Origin: Kribbella italica
GTDB taxonomy: Bacteria > Actinomycetota > Actinomycetes > Propionibacteriales > Kribbellaceae
Reading direction: 5' to 3'
Assembly: GCF_014205135.1 (NCBI RefSeq)
Contig: NZ_JACHMY010000001.1
Span: 930,001 to 994,000, forward strand
Length of the DNA: 64,000 nucleotides
Under the pieces are notes generated by a model. It was given only the letters and a program-made list of their open reading frames with translations. It did no database searches and was not told the origin of the DNA. Numbering within the stretch: position 1 is the stretch's first letter; each line of letters opens with the position of its first letter. Positions 35,318 through 45,008 of this stretch are shown here, in pieces. The position numbers and the translations under genes are program-made.

Positions 35318-37024
35318 TCAGTGCTTGGTGATCTGCCCGCGGGCCGTCTCGTCGTCGACCTCGACGGTGCCGGTGAGCCCGGGGACCTCGTCGCTGTGAC
35401 CGAGCTCCTCGTGGTCGTCGTGACCGTGGCCGTGGGCGTGAGCCTCTTCGATCTCCGTAGCGGTCGGCTTCTGCACCGCGTCGGCGAAGTAGAAGCGGGA
35501 CAGCGCCGCGCGGACCCTGGTCAGGCCGCGGTGCGGAGCCGCTACGCCGTTCTCGTCCGTCTCGGGGCCGACCTCGAGGGGCAGCGTCCGGTCGCGGGCG
35601 GTCAGGGAGTAGGCCTCGTAGTTCGAGATCGGGGCGTGCTTCTCGGTGTACTCGCCGTCGGGCGACCGCATGATGACGCCGGTCTCCAGGCCATGCAGCA
35701 GCCGGTCGTTGTCGGCGCGCTGCAGCGAGATCGCGATCCGGCGGGTCGCCCAGAAGGCGAACACCGGGCCGAGGAACACCGCGAACCGCAGGAACCAGGT
35801 GACCGAGTTCAGCGAGATCCCGAAGTGCGTGGCGACCAGGTCGTTTCCACCACCGATCCACAGCAGGCCGTAGAAGGTGATGAACGCGGCGCCGATCCCG
35901 GTCCGGGTCGGCTGGTTGCGCGGCCGGTCGAGCAGGTGGTGCTCCCGCTTGTCGCCGGTGATCCACTGCTCGATGAACGGGTAGAGGGCCACCAGGGTGA
36001 CGAACGCCGGCGGGATGATCAGCGCCGGTATCAGCAGGTTCCAGCTCAGCGTCACGCCCCAGAAATGGGACTCGAAGCCGGGCATGATGCGGACCGAGCC
36101 TTCCAGCCAGCCCATGTACCAGTCGGGTTGTGAGCCTGCCGTCACCTCGGCCGGGTTGTACGGCCCGTACAGCCAGACCGGGTTGATCTGCAGCAGCGCG
36201 CCCATCAGGGCGGTGATGCCGAACACGACGAAGAAGAAGCCGCCGGCCTTGGCCATGTAGACCGGCATCAGCGGGTAGCCGACGACGTTCTTCTCGGTCC
36301 GGCCGGGACCGGGGTACTGGGTGTGCTTGTGGTACACGACCAGCATCAGGTGCGCCGTGACCAGCGCCAGGATCAGGCCGGGGATGAGCAGGACGTGCAC
36401 GGTGAAGAACCGGGAGACGAAGTCGTCGCCGGGGAACTCGCCACCGAAGATGAAGAAGCTCAGCCAGGTCCCGATCACCGGCGAGGCCTGGATCATGCCC
36501 TGCGTGATGCGCAACCCCGTACCGGACAGCAGGTCGTCGGGGAGGCCGTAGCCGATGAAGCCCTCGATGATGCCGAGGAACAGCATCCCGAAGCCGATCA
36601 CCCAGTTCAGCTCGCGCGGCTTGCGGAACGCGCCGGTGAAGAAGATGCGCAGCAGGTGGACCATCATCGAGGCGACGAACAGCACGGCCGCCCAGTGGTG
36701 GATCTGCCGCATCAGCAGGCCGCCGCGGATGTCGAACGAGATGTCGAGGGTCGAGGCGTAGGCCTCGGACATGTGCAGGCCCTTGAGCAGGCTGTACGAG
36801 CCCTGGTACTCGACCTCGGCCATCGACGGCTTGAACCAGAAGGTGAGGAAGACGCCGGTCAGCAGCAGGATGATGAAGCTGTAGAGGGCGATCTCACCGA
36901 GCATGAACGACCAGTGGTCGGGGAAGACCTTGCGCAGGTTCTTCTTGCCGAGCTTGGCGATGCCGATCCGGTCATCGACCCAGGCAACCGGCGGGGGAAG
37001 TTCTTTCGTGGCCACTGTTGTCAC
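35318..37024 (-). CDS. qcrB: Cytochrome bc1 (bcc) complex cytochrome b subunit
   Basis: About 568 residues with eight or more transmembrane helices. The two heme b ligand pairs are visible in HHWAAVLFVASMMVHLLRIFF and HVLLIPGLILALVTAHLMLVVYHKH. The Qo-site loop reads PDWYMGWLEG, the actinobacterial variant. A His-rich, acidic cytoplasmic tail (EEAHAHGHGHDDHEELGH) ends the protein and could bind metal. It oxidises menaquinol with QcrA and QcrC. GTG 37024 overlaps the qcrA stop (GTGA); GTG 37015 with AGGG upstream is the alternative. Confidence 0.96.
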   Translation of the reverse strand: MTTVATKELPPPVAWVDDRIGIAKLGKKNLRKVFPDHWSFMLGEIALYSFIILLLTGVFLTFWFKPSMAEVEYQGSYSLLKGLHMSEAYASTLDISFDIRGGLLMRQIHHWAAVLFVASMMVHLLRIFFTGAFRKPRELNWVIGFGMLFLGIIEGFIGYGLPDDLLSGTGLRITQGMIQASPVIGTWLSFFIFGGEFPGDDFVSRFFTVHVLLIPGLILALVTAHLMLVVYHKHTQYPGPGRTEKNVVGYPLMPVYMAKAGGFFFVVFGITALMGALLQINPVWLYGPYNPAEVTAGSQPDWYMGWLEGSVRIMPGFESHFWGVTLSWNLLIPALIIPPAFVTLVALYPFIEQWITGDKREHHLLDRPRNQPTRTGIGAAFITFYGLLWIGGGNDLVATHFGISLNSVTWFLRFAVFLGPVFAFWATRRIAISLQRADNDRLLHGLETGVIMRSPDGEYTEKHAPISNYEAYSLTARDRTLPLEVGPETDENGVAAPHRGLTRVRAALSRFYFADAVQKPTATEIEEAHAHGHGHDDHEELGHSDEVPGLTGTVEVDDETARGQITKH

Positions 37025-38076
37025 CCTCGTTCCCAGAAGCTCGGGCCGACCGGTTCGGTGAAGCCGCTCTGCGCGACCAGGTAGCCCTCCGCGTCCACGG
37101 CCAATGGTAGCTGCGGGAGCGGACGGGCAGCAGGCCCGAAGATGACCTTCGCTCCGTCGGCCAGGTCGAACGTCGACTGGTGGCACGGGCAGAGCACGTG
37201 GTGGGTGGTCTGCTCGTACAGCGAGATCGGGCACCCGACGTGGGTGCAGATCTTCGAGTAGCACAGGATGCCGTCGATACCCCAGTTCTCGCGGCCGGCC
37301 GGGGGACGGATCTCGCTCGGTGCGATCCGCACCACGATCACCGCCGCCTTGGCCTTGGCGTTCTGGTACTCGACGGCGCTCTCCTCCTGGAGCGGAGCGA
37401 GGTTCGCGGGCGCCGCGTTGACCAGCTGACCGACCACCAGGTCGGACGGCTTGATCGGGCGCAGCGTGACGTCGTTGACGACCCGGATGCCCTGGGCCCA
37501 GATCGTGTCGTACAGCTTGCGGCCCGGCGAGGGGCCGAGGTCGCGCAGCAGGACGACGGCCGGCAGGCCGAGCAGCGCCATCGCGCCGATCAGCGAGCGG
37601 CGGATCAGCGTACGGCGGCCGAAGCCGGACTCGGCGGCACCGGCCTGGAAGCCCTCGATGATGTCCGCGCGCTGCTCGGGGCTGGCGCTCGCGTCGTGCC
37701 GCAGCTCGACGATCTCGGTGTCGACCATCAGCTTCTTGGCCCACTGGATGGCGCCGGCGCCGATCAGGAACAGCGCCAGACCCAGGCACAGGCCCAGCGT
37801 CATGTTGTTCGCGTTGCCCGACAGCGGGCCGAACTCCAGGATCGCGTCGCGCGGGATCGCGAAGTACCCCACGCAGGAACCGAGCGCGAGCAGGCCGGCC
37901 AGCGTGAACATCGTCGCGACCTGCCGCTCGACCCGGTCGGCGGCCTTCGGGTCGATGTCGGTGATCCGGTGCTCGTGCGGCTCGATGCCCGGATCGGCGA
38001 TCGGCTCGGCCAGCTCCACGGCGCCATGGCCGTGGTCGTCGTCCCCGCTCACCGCGGGAAGGTTCTTGTCACTCAT
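37021..38076 (-). CDS. qcrA: Rieske iron-sulfur subunit of the cytochrome bcc complex
   Basis: 351 residues with three N-terminal transmembrane helices (actinobacterial type, versus one in mitochondria). The C-terminal 2Fe-2S domain carries CTHVGC and CPCHQSTFD. ATG 38076 overlaps the qcrC stop (ATGA). It accepts an electron from menaquinol and passes it to the diheme QcrC. A twin-Arg-like segment (FGRRTLIRRSLIG) precedes the last helix, as expected for Tat-assisted insertion of this helix. Confidence 0.96.
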   Translation of the reverse strand: MSDKNLPAVSGDDDHGHGAVELAEPIADPGIEPHEHRITDIDPKAADRVERQVATMFTLAGLLALGSCVGYFAIPRDAILEFGPLSGNANNMTLGLCLGLALFLIGAGAIQWAKKLMVDTEIVELRHDASASPEQRADIIEGFQAGAAESGFGRRTLIRRSLIGAMALLGLPAVVLLRDLGPSPGRKLYDTIWAQGIRVVNDVTLRPIKPSDLVVGQLVNAAPANLAPLQEESAVEYQNAKAKAAVIVVRIAPSEIRPPAGRENWGIDGILCYSKICTHVGCPISLYEQTTHHVLCPCHQSTFDLADGAKVIFGPAARPLPQLPLAVDAEGYLVAQSGFTEPVGPSFWERG

Positions 38077-38939
38077 TCGGCCTTCGCTCCCTTGGCCCTG
38101 ACGCCCTTGGCGCCGATCCAGACCGCTACGCCGACCAGCAGGCCGATCCCGACCAGCCAGCCCCACAGACCCTCGGAGACCGGGCCGAGACGGCCGAGTC
38201 CGAAGCCACCCGGGTCTTTCTGCTCCTGCAGCGCGTTCAGGTAGGCGATGATGTCGCGCTTGTCATCGGGCTGCAGCACCTGGTCGGAGAAGACCGGCAT
38301 CTGCTGAGGCCCGGTGAGCATCGCCTCGTAGACGTGGACGGGGTCGACCCCCATCAGCGACGGAGCGTAGCGGCCGTTCGGCAGCGCGCCGCCGCTTCCG
38401 GCGAAGTTGTGGCACGCCGTGCAGTTGGTCCGGAACAGCTCGCCACCGCGGGTCACCTGGTCGTCGGTCGCCTTGCTGATGTCGTAGGACTCCGACGCCG
38501 GCACCGCCGGGCCGGGCGCCAGCGACGCGACGTACGCGGCCAGGGCCTCGATCTCCTCCGGCGTGTACGCCGGGGTCTTGCGCGGGATCTGCGCGCCGGG
38601 CTGCATGGCCGGCATCCGGCCGGTGCCGACCTGGAAGTCGACCGCGGCCGCGCCGACGCCGATCAGCGACGGACCGGCCAGGTCGCCCTCGCCGTTGCCG
38701 CCGCCCTCGGCGTTCAGGCCGTGGCAGCTGGCACAGCCGACCGCGAAGAGCTTCTTGCCCTCCTCGATCTGCTGGGACTGGGCCGAGTTGTCGGCGACCG
38801 CGTTGTCAGGGGCGAAGGCGGCGTACGCCGAACCCACTGCGAGGAGGCCGAACAGGAGCACGACGAGGCCGGCTGACCGGTGCCGTCGTCGCGCAGACAA
38901 AAAGCGCGCCGGTGACAAGGAAAGTCTCTTCTCACTCAT
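38073..38939 (-). CDS. qcrC: Diheme cytochrome c subunit of the bcc complex
   Basis: 288 residues with an N-terminal helix ([19 protein letters not shown]), two c-type heme sites ([12 protein letters not shown] and [12 protein letters not shown]), and a C-terminal anchor helix ([17 protein letters not shown]). It transfers electrons directly to CtaC, replacing a soluble cytochrome c in actinobacteria. It overlaps ctaE by 4 bp upstream and qcrA by 4 bp downstream. Confidence 0.96.
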   Translation of the reverse strand: MSEKRLSLSPARFLSARRRHRSAGLVVLLFGLLAVGSAYAAFAPDNAVADNSAQSQQIEEGKKLFAVGCASCHGLNAEGGGNGEGDLAGPSLIGVGAAAVDFQVGTGRMPAMQPGAQIPRKTPAYTPEEIEALAAYVASLAPGPAVPASESYDISKATDDQVTRGGELFRTNCTACHNFAGSGGALPNGRYAPSLMGVDPVHVYEAMLTGPQQMPVFSDQVLQPDDKRDIIAYLNALQEQKDPGGFGLGRLGPVSEGLWGWLVGIGLLVGVAVWIGAKGVRAKGAKAE

Positions 38940-39598
38940 TTGAGCAGGTAGATGGTCGCGAACAGGGCGATCCAGACCACGTCGACGAAGTGCCAGTAGT
39001 ACGACACGACGATCGCCGAGACGGCCTGTTCGTGGGTGAACTTACGAGCCATGTACGTCCGTGCGAGCACGTACACGAAAGCGATGAGACCGCCGGTCAC
39101 GTGCAGACCGTGGAACCCGGTGGTCAGGTAGAAGACCGATCCGTACGGCGACGAGGCGATCGTCACACCCTCGTGGATCAGCGTGGCGTACTCGGTCACC
39201 TGGCCGGCGATGAAGACCGCGCCCATCAGGTACGTGAGGATGAACCACTCACGCATGCCCCAGGAGCGGACGTTCAGCACCGATCCGGTCCGGCCGACCC
39301 GGCCGTGCTCGGCGGCGAAGACGCCGAACTGGCAGGTGAACGACGACAGCACCAGGATCGTGGTGTTCACCGCCGCGAACGGGATGTTCAGGAGCGCTGT
39401 GGAGGCGTCCCACAGAGTCTCCGCTCCCGGTGCCGCGGCGGCGGTCGTCACCGACCGGATCGTGAAGTACGCCGCGAACAGGGCGGCGAAGAACATCAGT
39501 TCGCTCGAGAGCCAGACGATCGTGCCGACACTGACCATGCTGGGACGGTCGTGGTGTCCGTGTTCACGGGACGCTGGGAGTGCGGTTGCAGTGGCCAC
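38936..39598 (-). CDS. ctaE: Cytochrome c oxidase subunit III
   Basis: A 220-residue five-helix subunit [28 protein letters not shown] at the start, [22 protein letters not shown] with the conserved GFHGLHV, and [20 protein letters not shown] at the end. It heads the ctaE-qcrC-qcrA-qcrB operon. GTG 39598 follows an extended CATAAT -10 by 6 nt, with no Shine-Dalgarno, so the operon is probably transcribed from the start codon itself. Confidence 0.96.
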   Translation of the reverse strand: MATATALPASREHGHHDRPSMVSVGTIVWLSSELMFFAALFAAYFTIRSVTTAAAAPGAETLWDASTALLNIPFAAVNTTILVLSSFTCQFGVFAAEHGRVGRTGSVLNVRSWGMREWFILTYLMGAVFIAGQVTEYATLIHEGVTIASSPYGSVFYLTTGFHGLHVTGGLIAFVYVLARTYMARKFTHEQAVSAIVVSYYWHFVDVVWIALFATIYLLK

Positions 39599-39604
39599 GC
39601 GGTC

Positions 39605-39610
39605 ATTATG
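39605..39610 (-). promoter_or_regulatory. -10 element of the ctaE-qcrCAB operon
   Basis: CATAAT ends 6 nt before the ctaE GTG, which predicts a leaderless mRNA. No clear -35. Confidence 0.6.
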
Positions 39611-39660
39611 TCGGTCCAGGTTCCTGACAGCACGCCCACCCCCATGCATGTCGGCTCTCT

Positions 39661-39690
39661 TTGTAAATCACACAGCCTGGTTCTTACTGT
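39661..39690 (+). promoter_or_regulatory. ctaG promoter
   Basis: TTGTAA, an 18-bp spacer and TACTGT (39685-39690), followed by 6 nt and the GTG at 39697: a leaderless arrangement. Confidence 0.65.
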
Positions 39691-39696
39691 GGGAAC

Positions 39697-40614
39697 GTGC
39701 TTCCCCTCCACGCCGGACCCGGCGATCAGATCGAGCCGATCACGCCGCTGCGGCTGCTGACCGCCTGGACCTTCGAACCGGTGCTGCTGACCGTGATCGT
39801 GGCCGTCGGCGCCCTCTACCTGTACGGCGTCCACCGCCTGCGCGCGCGGGGGGACAAGTGGTCGCGCGGACGGACGTTCTCCTTCGTCGGCGTCGGTCTG
39901 GGCAGCGCGGTGATCGCGACCCAGTCGGTGCTCGGTGCCTACGACACCGTCCTGCTCAGCGTGCACATGGCCCAGCACATGGTGCTGTCGATGCTCACCC
40001 CGCTCGCGATGGCGCTCGGCGCGCCGGTGACGCTTGCTCTGCGCACCCTTCCGCAGCGGCCGCGCGGATGGCTCCTCTCCGTCCTGCACTCGCGGTTCGC
40101 CAAGGTGATCTGCTTCCCGATGATCGGCTTCACGCTGTTCGTCCTGAGCCCCTGGGCCCTCTACTTCAGCGGCTGGTACGACGCGACGCTGCGCTCGACG
40201 TTGCTGCACGACCTGCTGCACGTCCACTTCATCGCCGTCGGCGCCCTGTTCTTCTGGCCGCTGCTCGGCCTGGACCCGGTGCCCGGCCGGGTGATCTACC
40301 CGTTCCGGCTGATCCTGACCTTCCTGACGTTGCCGTTCCACGCCTTCCTCGGGATCACGATCATGTCCGCGAACAAGCTGATCGCCGAGGACTGGTACAC
40401 CGCGTTCGGCCGCTCCTGGCCGCCGTCACCGCTGCGTGACCAGTACATCGCGGGCGGTCTGCTCTGGGGCTCCGGCGACATCGTCGGACTGATCTTCTTC
40501 GGCGTGCTCTTCGTCCAGTGGGTGCGTCAGTCGCAGCGTGAGGCCAAGCGTGAGGACCGGCGGCTGGACCGGTTGGAGGAACAGGCGCGCAGAGCCGCGC
40601 GGCCACCCCGGTAG
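39697..40614 (+). CDS. ctaG: Cytochrome c oxidase assembly protein (CtaG_caa3 family)
   Basis: A 305-residue protein with about seven transmembrane helices. Conserved His-rich loops SVHMAQHMVLSMLTPL and LLHDLLHVHFIAVGALFFWPL match the CtaG/DUF1405-like copper-related assembly factors. In Bacillus, CtaG is needed for oxidase CuB maturation. It is divergent from ctaE and has its own leaderless promoter. The C-terminal tail is charged (REAKREDRRLDRLEEQARR), probably cytoplasmic. Confidence 0.9.
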   Translation: MLPLHAGPGDQIEPITPLRLLTAWTFEPVLLTVIVAVGALYLYGVHRLRARGDKWSRGRTFSFVGVGLGSAVIATQSVLGAYDTVLLSVHMAQHMVLSMLTPLAMALGAPVTLALRTLPQRPRGWLLSVLHSRFAKVICFPMIGFTLFVLSPWALYFSGWYDATLRSTLLHDLLHVHFIAVGALFFWPLLGLDPVPGRVIYPFRLILTFLTLPFHAFLGITIMSANKLIAEDWYTAFGRSWPPSPLRDQYIAGGLLWGSGDIVGLIFFGVLFVQWVRQSQREAKREDRRLDRLEEQARRAARPPR

Positions 40615-40661
40615 CATGCGCGGTGTTATCTGCCTGTCCACACACAGCTTGGGATGAAGCG

Positions 40662-41078
40662 ATGAGTTCAGAGCGTCCGCTGAAGGTGCTGGTCTACAGC
40701 GACGACCGTACGACGCGGGAGTCGGTCCGCCTCGCCCTGGGCAAGCGGCCGGCCGCCGACCTGCCCGAGCTCGAGTACTTCGAGTGCGCGACCGAGCCGG
40801 CCGTGATCAAGACCATGGACAAGGGCGGCATCGACCTGGCCATCCTGGACGGCGAGGCCGTTCCAGCCGGCGGGATGGGCATCGCCCGGCAGCTCAAGGA
40901 CGAGATCTTCCGCTGCCCGCCGGTCCTGGTGATCACCGGCCGTCCGCAGGACGCCTGGCTGGCCACCTGGTCGCGCGCCGAGGCCGCGGTCTCGCACCCG
41001 ATCGACCCGGTCCGGCTCGCCGAGGTGACCGCCGGGCTGCTGCGGCAGCGGGTCGAGTCGCTGCCCGCGACGACCTGA
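40662..41078 (+). CDS. Response-regulator receiver-like protein
   Basis: A 138-residue CheY-like single-domain protein. It begins [21 protein letters not shown], has the putative phospho-acceptor Asp in [23 protein letters not shown], and ends with a beta-strand [16 protein letters not shown]. The usual Thr/Lys pair is not clean: the strand-5 Lys position reads SHPID instead of KP. It has no output domain. It sits 47 bp after ctaG and 7 bp before trpD. The role is unknown; it may be a degenerate or phosphorylation-independent receiver. Confidence 0.8.
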   Translation: MSSERPLKVLVYSDDRTTRESVRLALGKRPAADLPELEYFECATEPAVIKTMDKGGIDLAILDGEAVPAGGMGIARQLKDEIFRCPPVLVITGRPQDAWLATWSRAEAAVSHPIDPVRLAEVTAGLLRQRVESLPATT

Positions 41079-41085
41079 TCCGGCG

Positions 41086-42132
41086 ATGACCGCCGCATTC
41101 ACCTGGCCGCAGGTGCTCAACCCGCTGCTGCGGCACGAGGACCTCGACGGCGCCGCCACCGGCTGGGCGATGGAGCAGATCCTGTCCGGCGCGGCCACAC
41201 CGGCCCAGCTGGCCGGGTTCGTGATCGCGCTGCGGTCCAAGGGCGAGACGGTCGTCGAGGTCGAGGGACTCGTCACCACGATGCGCGACTTCGCCACCCG
41301 GCTGGAGGTGTCCGGCCGCACGCTGGACGTCGTCGGCACCGGGGGTGACCAAGCACACACGGTGAACATCTCCACCATGTCGGCGATCGTCGCGGCCGGG
41401 GCCGGGGCGAAGATCCTCAAGCACGGCAACCGCGCGGCCTCGTCCGCGTGCGGCGCTGCCGACGTACTGGAAGAGCTCGGGATCCCGCTCGACCTGACCG
41501 CGGACCAGGTCGCCGCGGTGGGGGAGCGGGCCGGGATCACGTTCTGCTTCGCGCCGGCGTTCCACCCGGCGCTGCGGCACGCGGCCGTCCCGCGGCGCGA
41601 GCTCGGCGTACCGACGACGTTCAACTTCCTCGGCCCGCTGGCCAACCCGGGCAACCCGTCGGCCCAGGCCGTCGGGGTCGGCGACGGGCGCGTCGCGGGC
41701 CTGATGGCCGGCGTACTGGCTCGGCGGGGGATCGACGCGCTGGTCTTCCACGGCGACGACGGGCTGGACGAGCTGACCACGATGACCACGTCGCAGGTCT
41801 GGTCGGTCGGCGGTGGATCGGTCGAGGGACCGGTGACGCTGGATCCGCGCGAGCTGGGGATCGAGCCGGTGCCGACCGGAGCGCTGCGGGGCGGCGACGC
41901 GCCGTACAACGCGAAGGTGGTCCGGGCCCTGCTGGACGGGGAGACCGGGCCGGTGCGGGACGTAGTACTGCTCAACGCGGGTGCGGCGCTGGCGGCGTAC
42001 GACGCTCAGCCGGGGACGGTGCAGACGCGGATCCGGGCCGGGATGGACCGTGCCGCCGAGGCGATCGACTCGGGTGCGGCCAAGGACGTGCTGGAGCGGT
42101 GGATCACGATCTGCCGGGAAGTTCGCGGCTGA
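41086..42132 (+). CDS. trpD: Anthranilate phosphoribosyltransferase
   Basis: A 348-residue enzyme of tryptophan biosynthesis joining anthranilate and PRPP. The PRPP loop is [16 protein letters not shown], then [21 protein letters not shown], and the magnesium-binding Asp/Glu pair lies in GDDGLDEL. The N-terminal helical domain is [20 protein letters not shown]. It is separated from the other trp genes, as in many actinobacteria. The ATG follows the receiver gene stop by 7 bp. A good hairpin terminates it. Confidence 0.96.
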   Translation: MTAAFTWPQVLNPLLRHEDLDGAATGWAMEQILSGAATPAQLAGFVIALRSKGETVVEVEGLVTTMRDFATRLEVSGRTLDVVGTGGDQAHTVNISTMSAIVAAGAGAKILKHGNRAASSACGAADVLEELGIPLDLTADQVAAVGERAGITFCFAPAFHPALRHAAVPRRELGVPTTFNFLGPLANPGNPSAQAVGVGDGRVAGLMAGVLARRGIDALVFHGDDGLDELTTMTTSQVWSVGGGSVEGPVTLDPRELGIEPVPTGALRGGDAPYNAKVVRALLDGETGPVRDVVLLNAGAALAAYDAQPGTVQTRIRAGMDRAAEAIDSGAAKDVLERWITICREVRG

Positions 42133-42147
42133 CGCTTGTTCTGTACG

Positions 42148-42178
42148 GCGCCCGCTCCTCGTGGTGAGGAGCGGGCGC
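42148..42178. terminator. Terminator between trpD and the convergent membrane-protein operon
   Basis: GCGCCCGCTCCTC and GAGGAGCGGGCGC form a 13-bp perfect stem with a 5-nt loop. Confidence 0.85.
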
Positions 42179-42191
42179 TGTGCTGTCCGGG

Positions 42192-45008
42192 CTAGTTGCT
42201 GAACTGGATCTGGGAGACCTTGGTACGCCAGACCGGCAGCCACTGCGGGGTGGAGCCGGCGATGTCGGCGACCGACACGACCGCCGTACCGTCGCCGCGA
42301 TCGACCACCGCGACCATCACGGTCGAGAACGTCTCGGGCAGCTTCGGCTTGCGGACGTCGACCTTGATCGTCAACTCGTGGCCCGCGTGCCCGTCGACCG
42401 TCAGCGGTCGGTGGGTGGCCTTGCCGATCAGCTTCACGTTCGGGTCGTAGAGGCGGACCAGCGCTGTCTCCGTCGCCTTGATGGTCGCGCTCTTGAGACC
42501 GGCCGGGGTGTTGGTGAACACGATGCCCTTGCCCAGACTGCCGAAGGCGACGTAGTTGATCCAGTCCTCCTTGCCGTCGTAGTCCTTGTGGACGGTCATC
42601 ACGCCGGCCGCGCCGCCGTTCAGACCGGTGCTGTCGCCCTGCGAGGTCCACGCCGACGACATCATCGGCATCGTGTCGTCCACGCCGTTGTAGAACAGCC
42701 CACCGATGACGCGACCTTCAGGAGTCGGCGTCGGCGAGGGGCGAATCGACGGGCTGATCGTCTTCACGTCACCCGCGGTCCCCGCCGGCACATCAACCGG
42801 CGAGACGGCCTGCGCATTGGACCACAGCCAGGACGCGCTGAGCACAGTCGTCAGCACGGCCACCAGGACCAGCGACAACGCACCGATGAGCCGAGCCCGC
42901 TGGATGTTCCCGCCCGATGGACGGTCGACCACGCCGTAGGAGTCGTCGTCCCCGCCGTCATCCGGCGGCCCGCCGACCTCCTGGTTCTGCCAGCCGCCAC
43001 GGGCGGCGCGCCGAGCCTGGGAGCCGTGCTGGGCCTGGGAATCGTGCTGGGCCTGGGAGCCGTGCTGGGCCTGGTCCTGGCCCGGCAGTGCCTGCTCGGT
43101 CGGGCCCAGCGGCACCTGAGGGCGAGAGGTCGGTCCAGCGCCCAGTGGCGACTGCTCCACACCCCCCAACCGCTGCGGCTGCTGCCCGCGAGACGGAGGC
43201 CCCTGCGGCTGTTGCCCTTGAGACAGCGGCCCCTGCGGAACGTGCCCTTGAGACGGAGGTCCCTGCGGCGGACCTTGCGGCGGTCCTTGCATCGCCGGAC
43301 CCTGGTACGCCCCGGGCCCCTGCTGTCCGCCCTGCCAAGGCTCTTGCGCCCCAGCCCACTGCCCCTGCTGCGGACGCTGCCCATAAGGCACAGCAATCCC
43401 AGGCCCCTGCGACCCAACAGCCCCACGCGGTCCCTGCGAGTCACCAGCCTGAGCAGGCCTTTGCTTACCCATCCCCTGCGAACCGGCAGGCTGCCCAGGA
43501 CCCTGTGCCTGCGGGCCGCCTGGCTGCCCGGCACGCTGCGCCGACGGACCGGCTGGCTGCCCGGACTCTTGCCCACCCGGCGCCTGCGGACCGGTTGGTT
43601 GCCCAGGCCGTTGCCCACCTAGTCCCTGCGGACCGCCCGGCTGCCCGTGCCAAACCGACGCCTGCGGACTGGTTGGTTGCCCGGGCCCTTGCGCACTTGG
43701 TCCCTGCGGGCCGTTCGGCTGCCGCTGCCCAATCGGCGCCTGCCAACCGGTTGGTTGCCCAGGACCCTGTCCACCCGGTCCCGGCCCGTACTGCCCAGGC
43801 GCGTCCGACCGACCCTGCTGCGGCAGTTGCCCGTACGACGCCTGCGAACCCACCGGCCCACCCGGCTGCTGCTGTCCCTGACGCGGCCCACCCGACTGCC
43901 GTCCCCCAGGCCCGTCCGACTGCTGCACGGGCGTACCCGCGTGCTCCGCCGGACCTCCGGCGTACCGGACCGGCTCACCAGTCTGTTGCCCAGGCGCGCT
44001 CGACCGCTCCGCCGGACCACCGGACTGCTGCACCGGCGCACCCGCGTACGGCGCCCAACCGCTTGGGTGCTGCGCCGGGCCACCTGCCTGCTGCGGTGCA
44101 CCGCTCGGCGGTTGCCCACCAACGGGTGGGGCCTGCTGTGTCATCGGCCTACGCGGTTGCTGCATCGGTTGCCCGGGTGTCTGCTGTCCGCCACCGACTG
44201 GTCCATCAGAGGCGCGTGGACGCAGAGGAGGCGGCGGCGGAGGAGCCGGCGCCCGCGACTGCCCGAACAGCGGGTCAGACCCACCCAGCGAATCCGGACC
44301 CCCGCCAGCCAACGAGTTCGAGGACGCGCCAAGCGCATCTGACGATCCACCAGTCGGAGAACGCCGAGGCTCGATCAGCGGGTCTGACGACCCACCGCTC
44401 TGCGACACGGTCGGACGGCCGCCCAGCGGGTCTGACGACGCAGCGCTCAGGGGATCTGACGACCCACCGCTCAGCGCGTCTGACGATCCACCAGTCGGGG
44501 AACGCCGAGGCTCGATCAGCGGGTCAGGCGACCCACTGCTCGGCGAAGCCGACGAGGCACCGGCCGAGCCAGCGTGCGGGACCGTCGGCGGCTGTGACTG
44601 GCCGTCGAGTGAGGCCGGTGGTCGGTTGCCAAGGGCATCCGATCCGGCGCCGCCCTGCGACGCCGGTGGACGGTCGTGCGGGGTGCGCGTCCTCGACTCA
44701 TCGCCCAGCGGATCTGACGGCCCACCGCTCAGCGGATCCGACGACCCACCGCTCGGCGGAGCGGACGAGGCGCCGGCCGAGCCCGCGTGCGGGACCGTCG
44801 GCGGTTGTGACTGGCCGTCCAGTGAGGCCGGCGGGCGGTTGCCTAGGGCATCCGATCCGGCGCCACCCTGCGACACCGGAGGACGGTCGTCCGGTGTGTG
44901 CGCACGCGACTCGTCGCCCAGCGCATCCGGGGGAAAGTCCGGCCGGCGTGGAGGGCTCGGCGGCGGGGACGGTGCGCTGTGGCGGGGTGGGGTTTCGTTC
45001 TCAGCCAA
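42192..45008 (-). CDS. Single-pass membrane protein with giant Pro/Gln/Gly/Ser-rich N-terminus and extracellular domain
   Basis: 938 residues. Residues 1-690 are low-complexity (Pro, Gly, Gln, Ser) and presumably disordered in the cytoplasm. They include an internal duplication in which SQGGAGSDALGNRPPASLDG and the following SQPPTVPHAGSAGASS recur almost unchanged. One transmembrane helix follows (LIGALSLVLVAVLTTVLSASWLW, near 706). The extracellular domain of about 190 residues shares spaced motifs with the neighbour at 45001-47367: GKxxWxxxxxxGSLG, VAVxDxGDGTAV, and a final QI-x-x-N-like end. The start overlaps the neighbour's stop by 8 bp. Function is unknown; possible envelope-associated scaffold or sensor. 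Confidence 0.8.
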   Translation of the reverse strand: MAENETPPRHSAPSPPPSPPRRPDFPPDALGDESRAHTPDDRPPVSQGGAGSDALGNRPPASLDGQSQPPTVPHAGSAGASSAPPSGGSSDPLSGGPSDPLGDESRTRTPHDRPPASQGGAGSDALGNRPPASLDGQSQPPTVPHAGSAGASSASPSSGSPDPLIEPRRSPTGGSSDALSGGSSDPLSAASSDPLGGRPTVSQSGGSSDPLIEPRRSPTGGSSDALGASSNSLAGGGPDSLGGSDPLFGQSRAPAPPPPPPLRPRASDGPVGGGQQTPGQPMQQPRRPMTQQAPPVGGQPPSGAPQQAGGPAQHPSGWAPYAGAPVQQSGGPAERSSAPGQQTGEPVRYAGGPAEHAGTPVQQSDGPGGRQSGGPRQGQQQPGGPVGSQASYGQLPQQGRSDAPGQYGPGPGGQGPGQPTGWQAPIGQRQPNGPQGPSAQGPGQPTSPQASVWHGQPGGPQGLGGQRPGQPTGPQAPGGQESGQPAGPSAQRAGQPGGPQAQGPGQPAGSQGMGKQRPAQAGDSQGPRGAVGSQGPGIAVPYGQRPQQGQWAGAQEPWQGGQQGPGAYQGPAMQGPPQGPPQGPPSQGHVPQGPLSQGQQPQGPPSRGQQPQRLGGVEQSPLGAGPTSRPQVPLGPTEQALPGQDQAQHGSQAQHDSQAQHGSQARRAARGGWQNQEVGGPPDDGGDDDSYGVVDRPSGGNIQRARLIGALSLVLVAVLTTVLSASWLWSNAQAVSPVDVPAGTAGDVKTISPSIRPSPTPTPEGRVIGGLFYNGVDDTMPMMSSAWTSQGDSTGLNGGAAGVMTVHKDYDGKEDWINYVAFGSLGKGIVFTNTPAGLKSATIKATETALVRLYDPNVKLIGKATHRPLTVDGHAGHELTIKVDVRKPKLPETFSTVMVAVVDRGDGTAVVSVADIAGSTPQWLPVWRTKVSQIQFSN

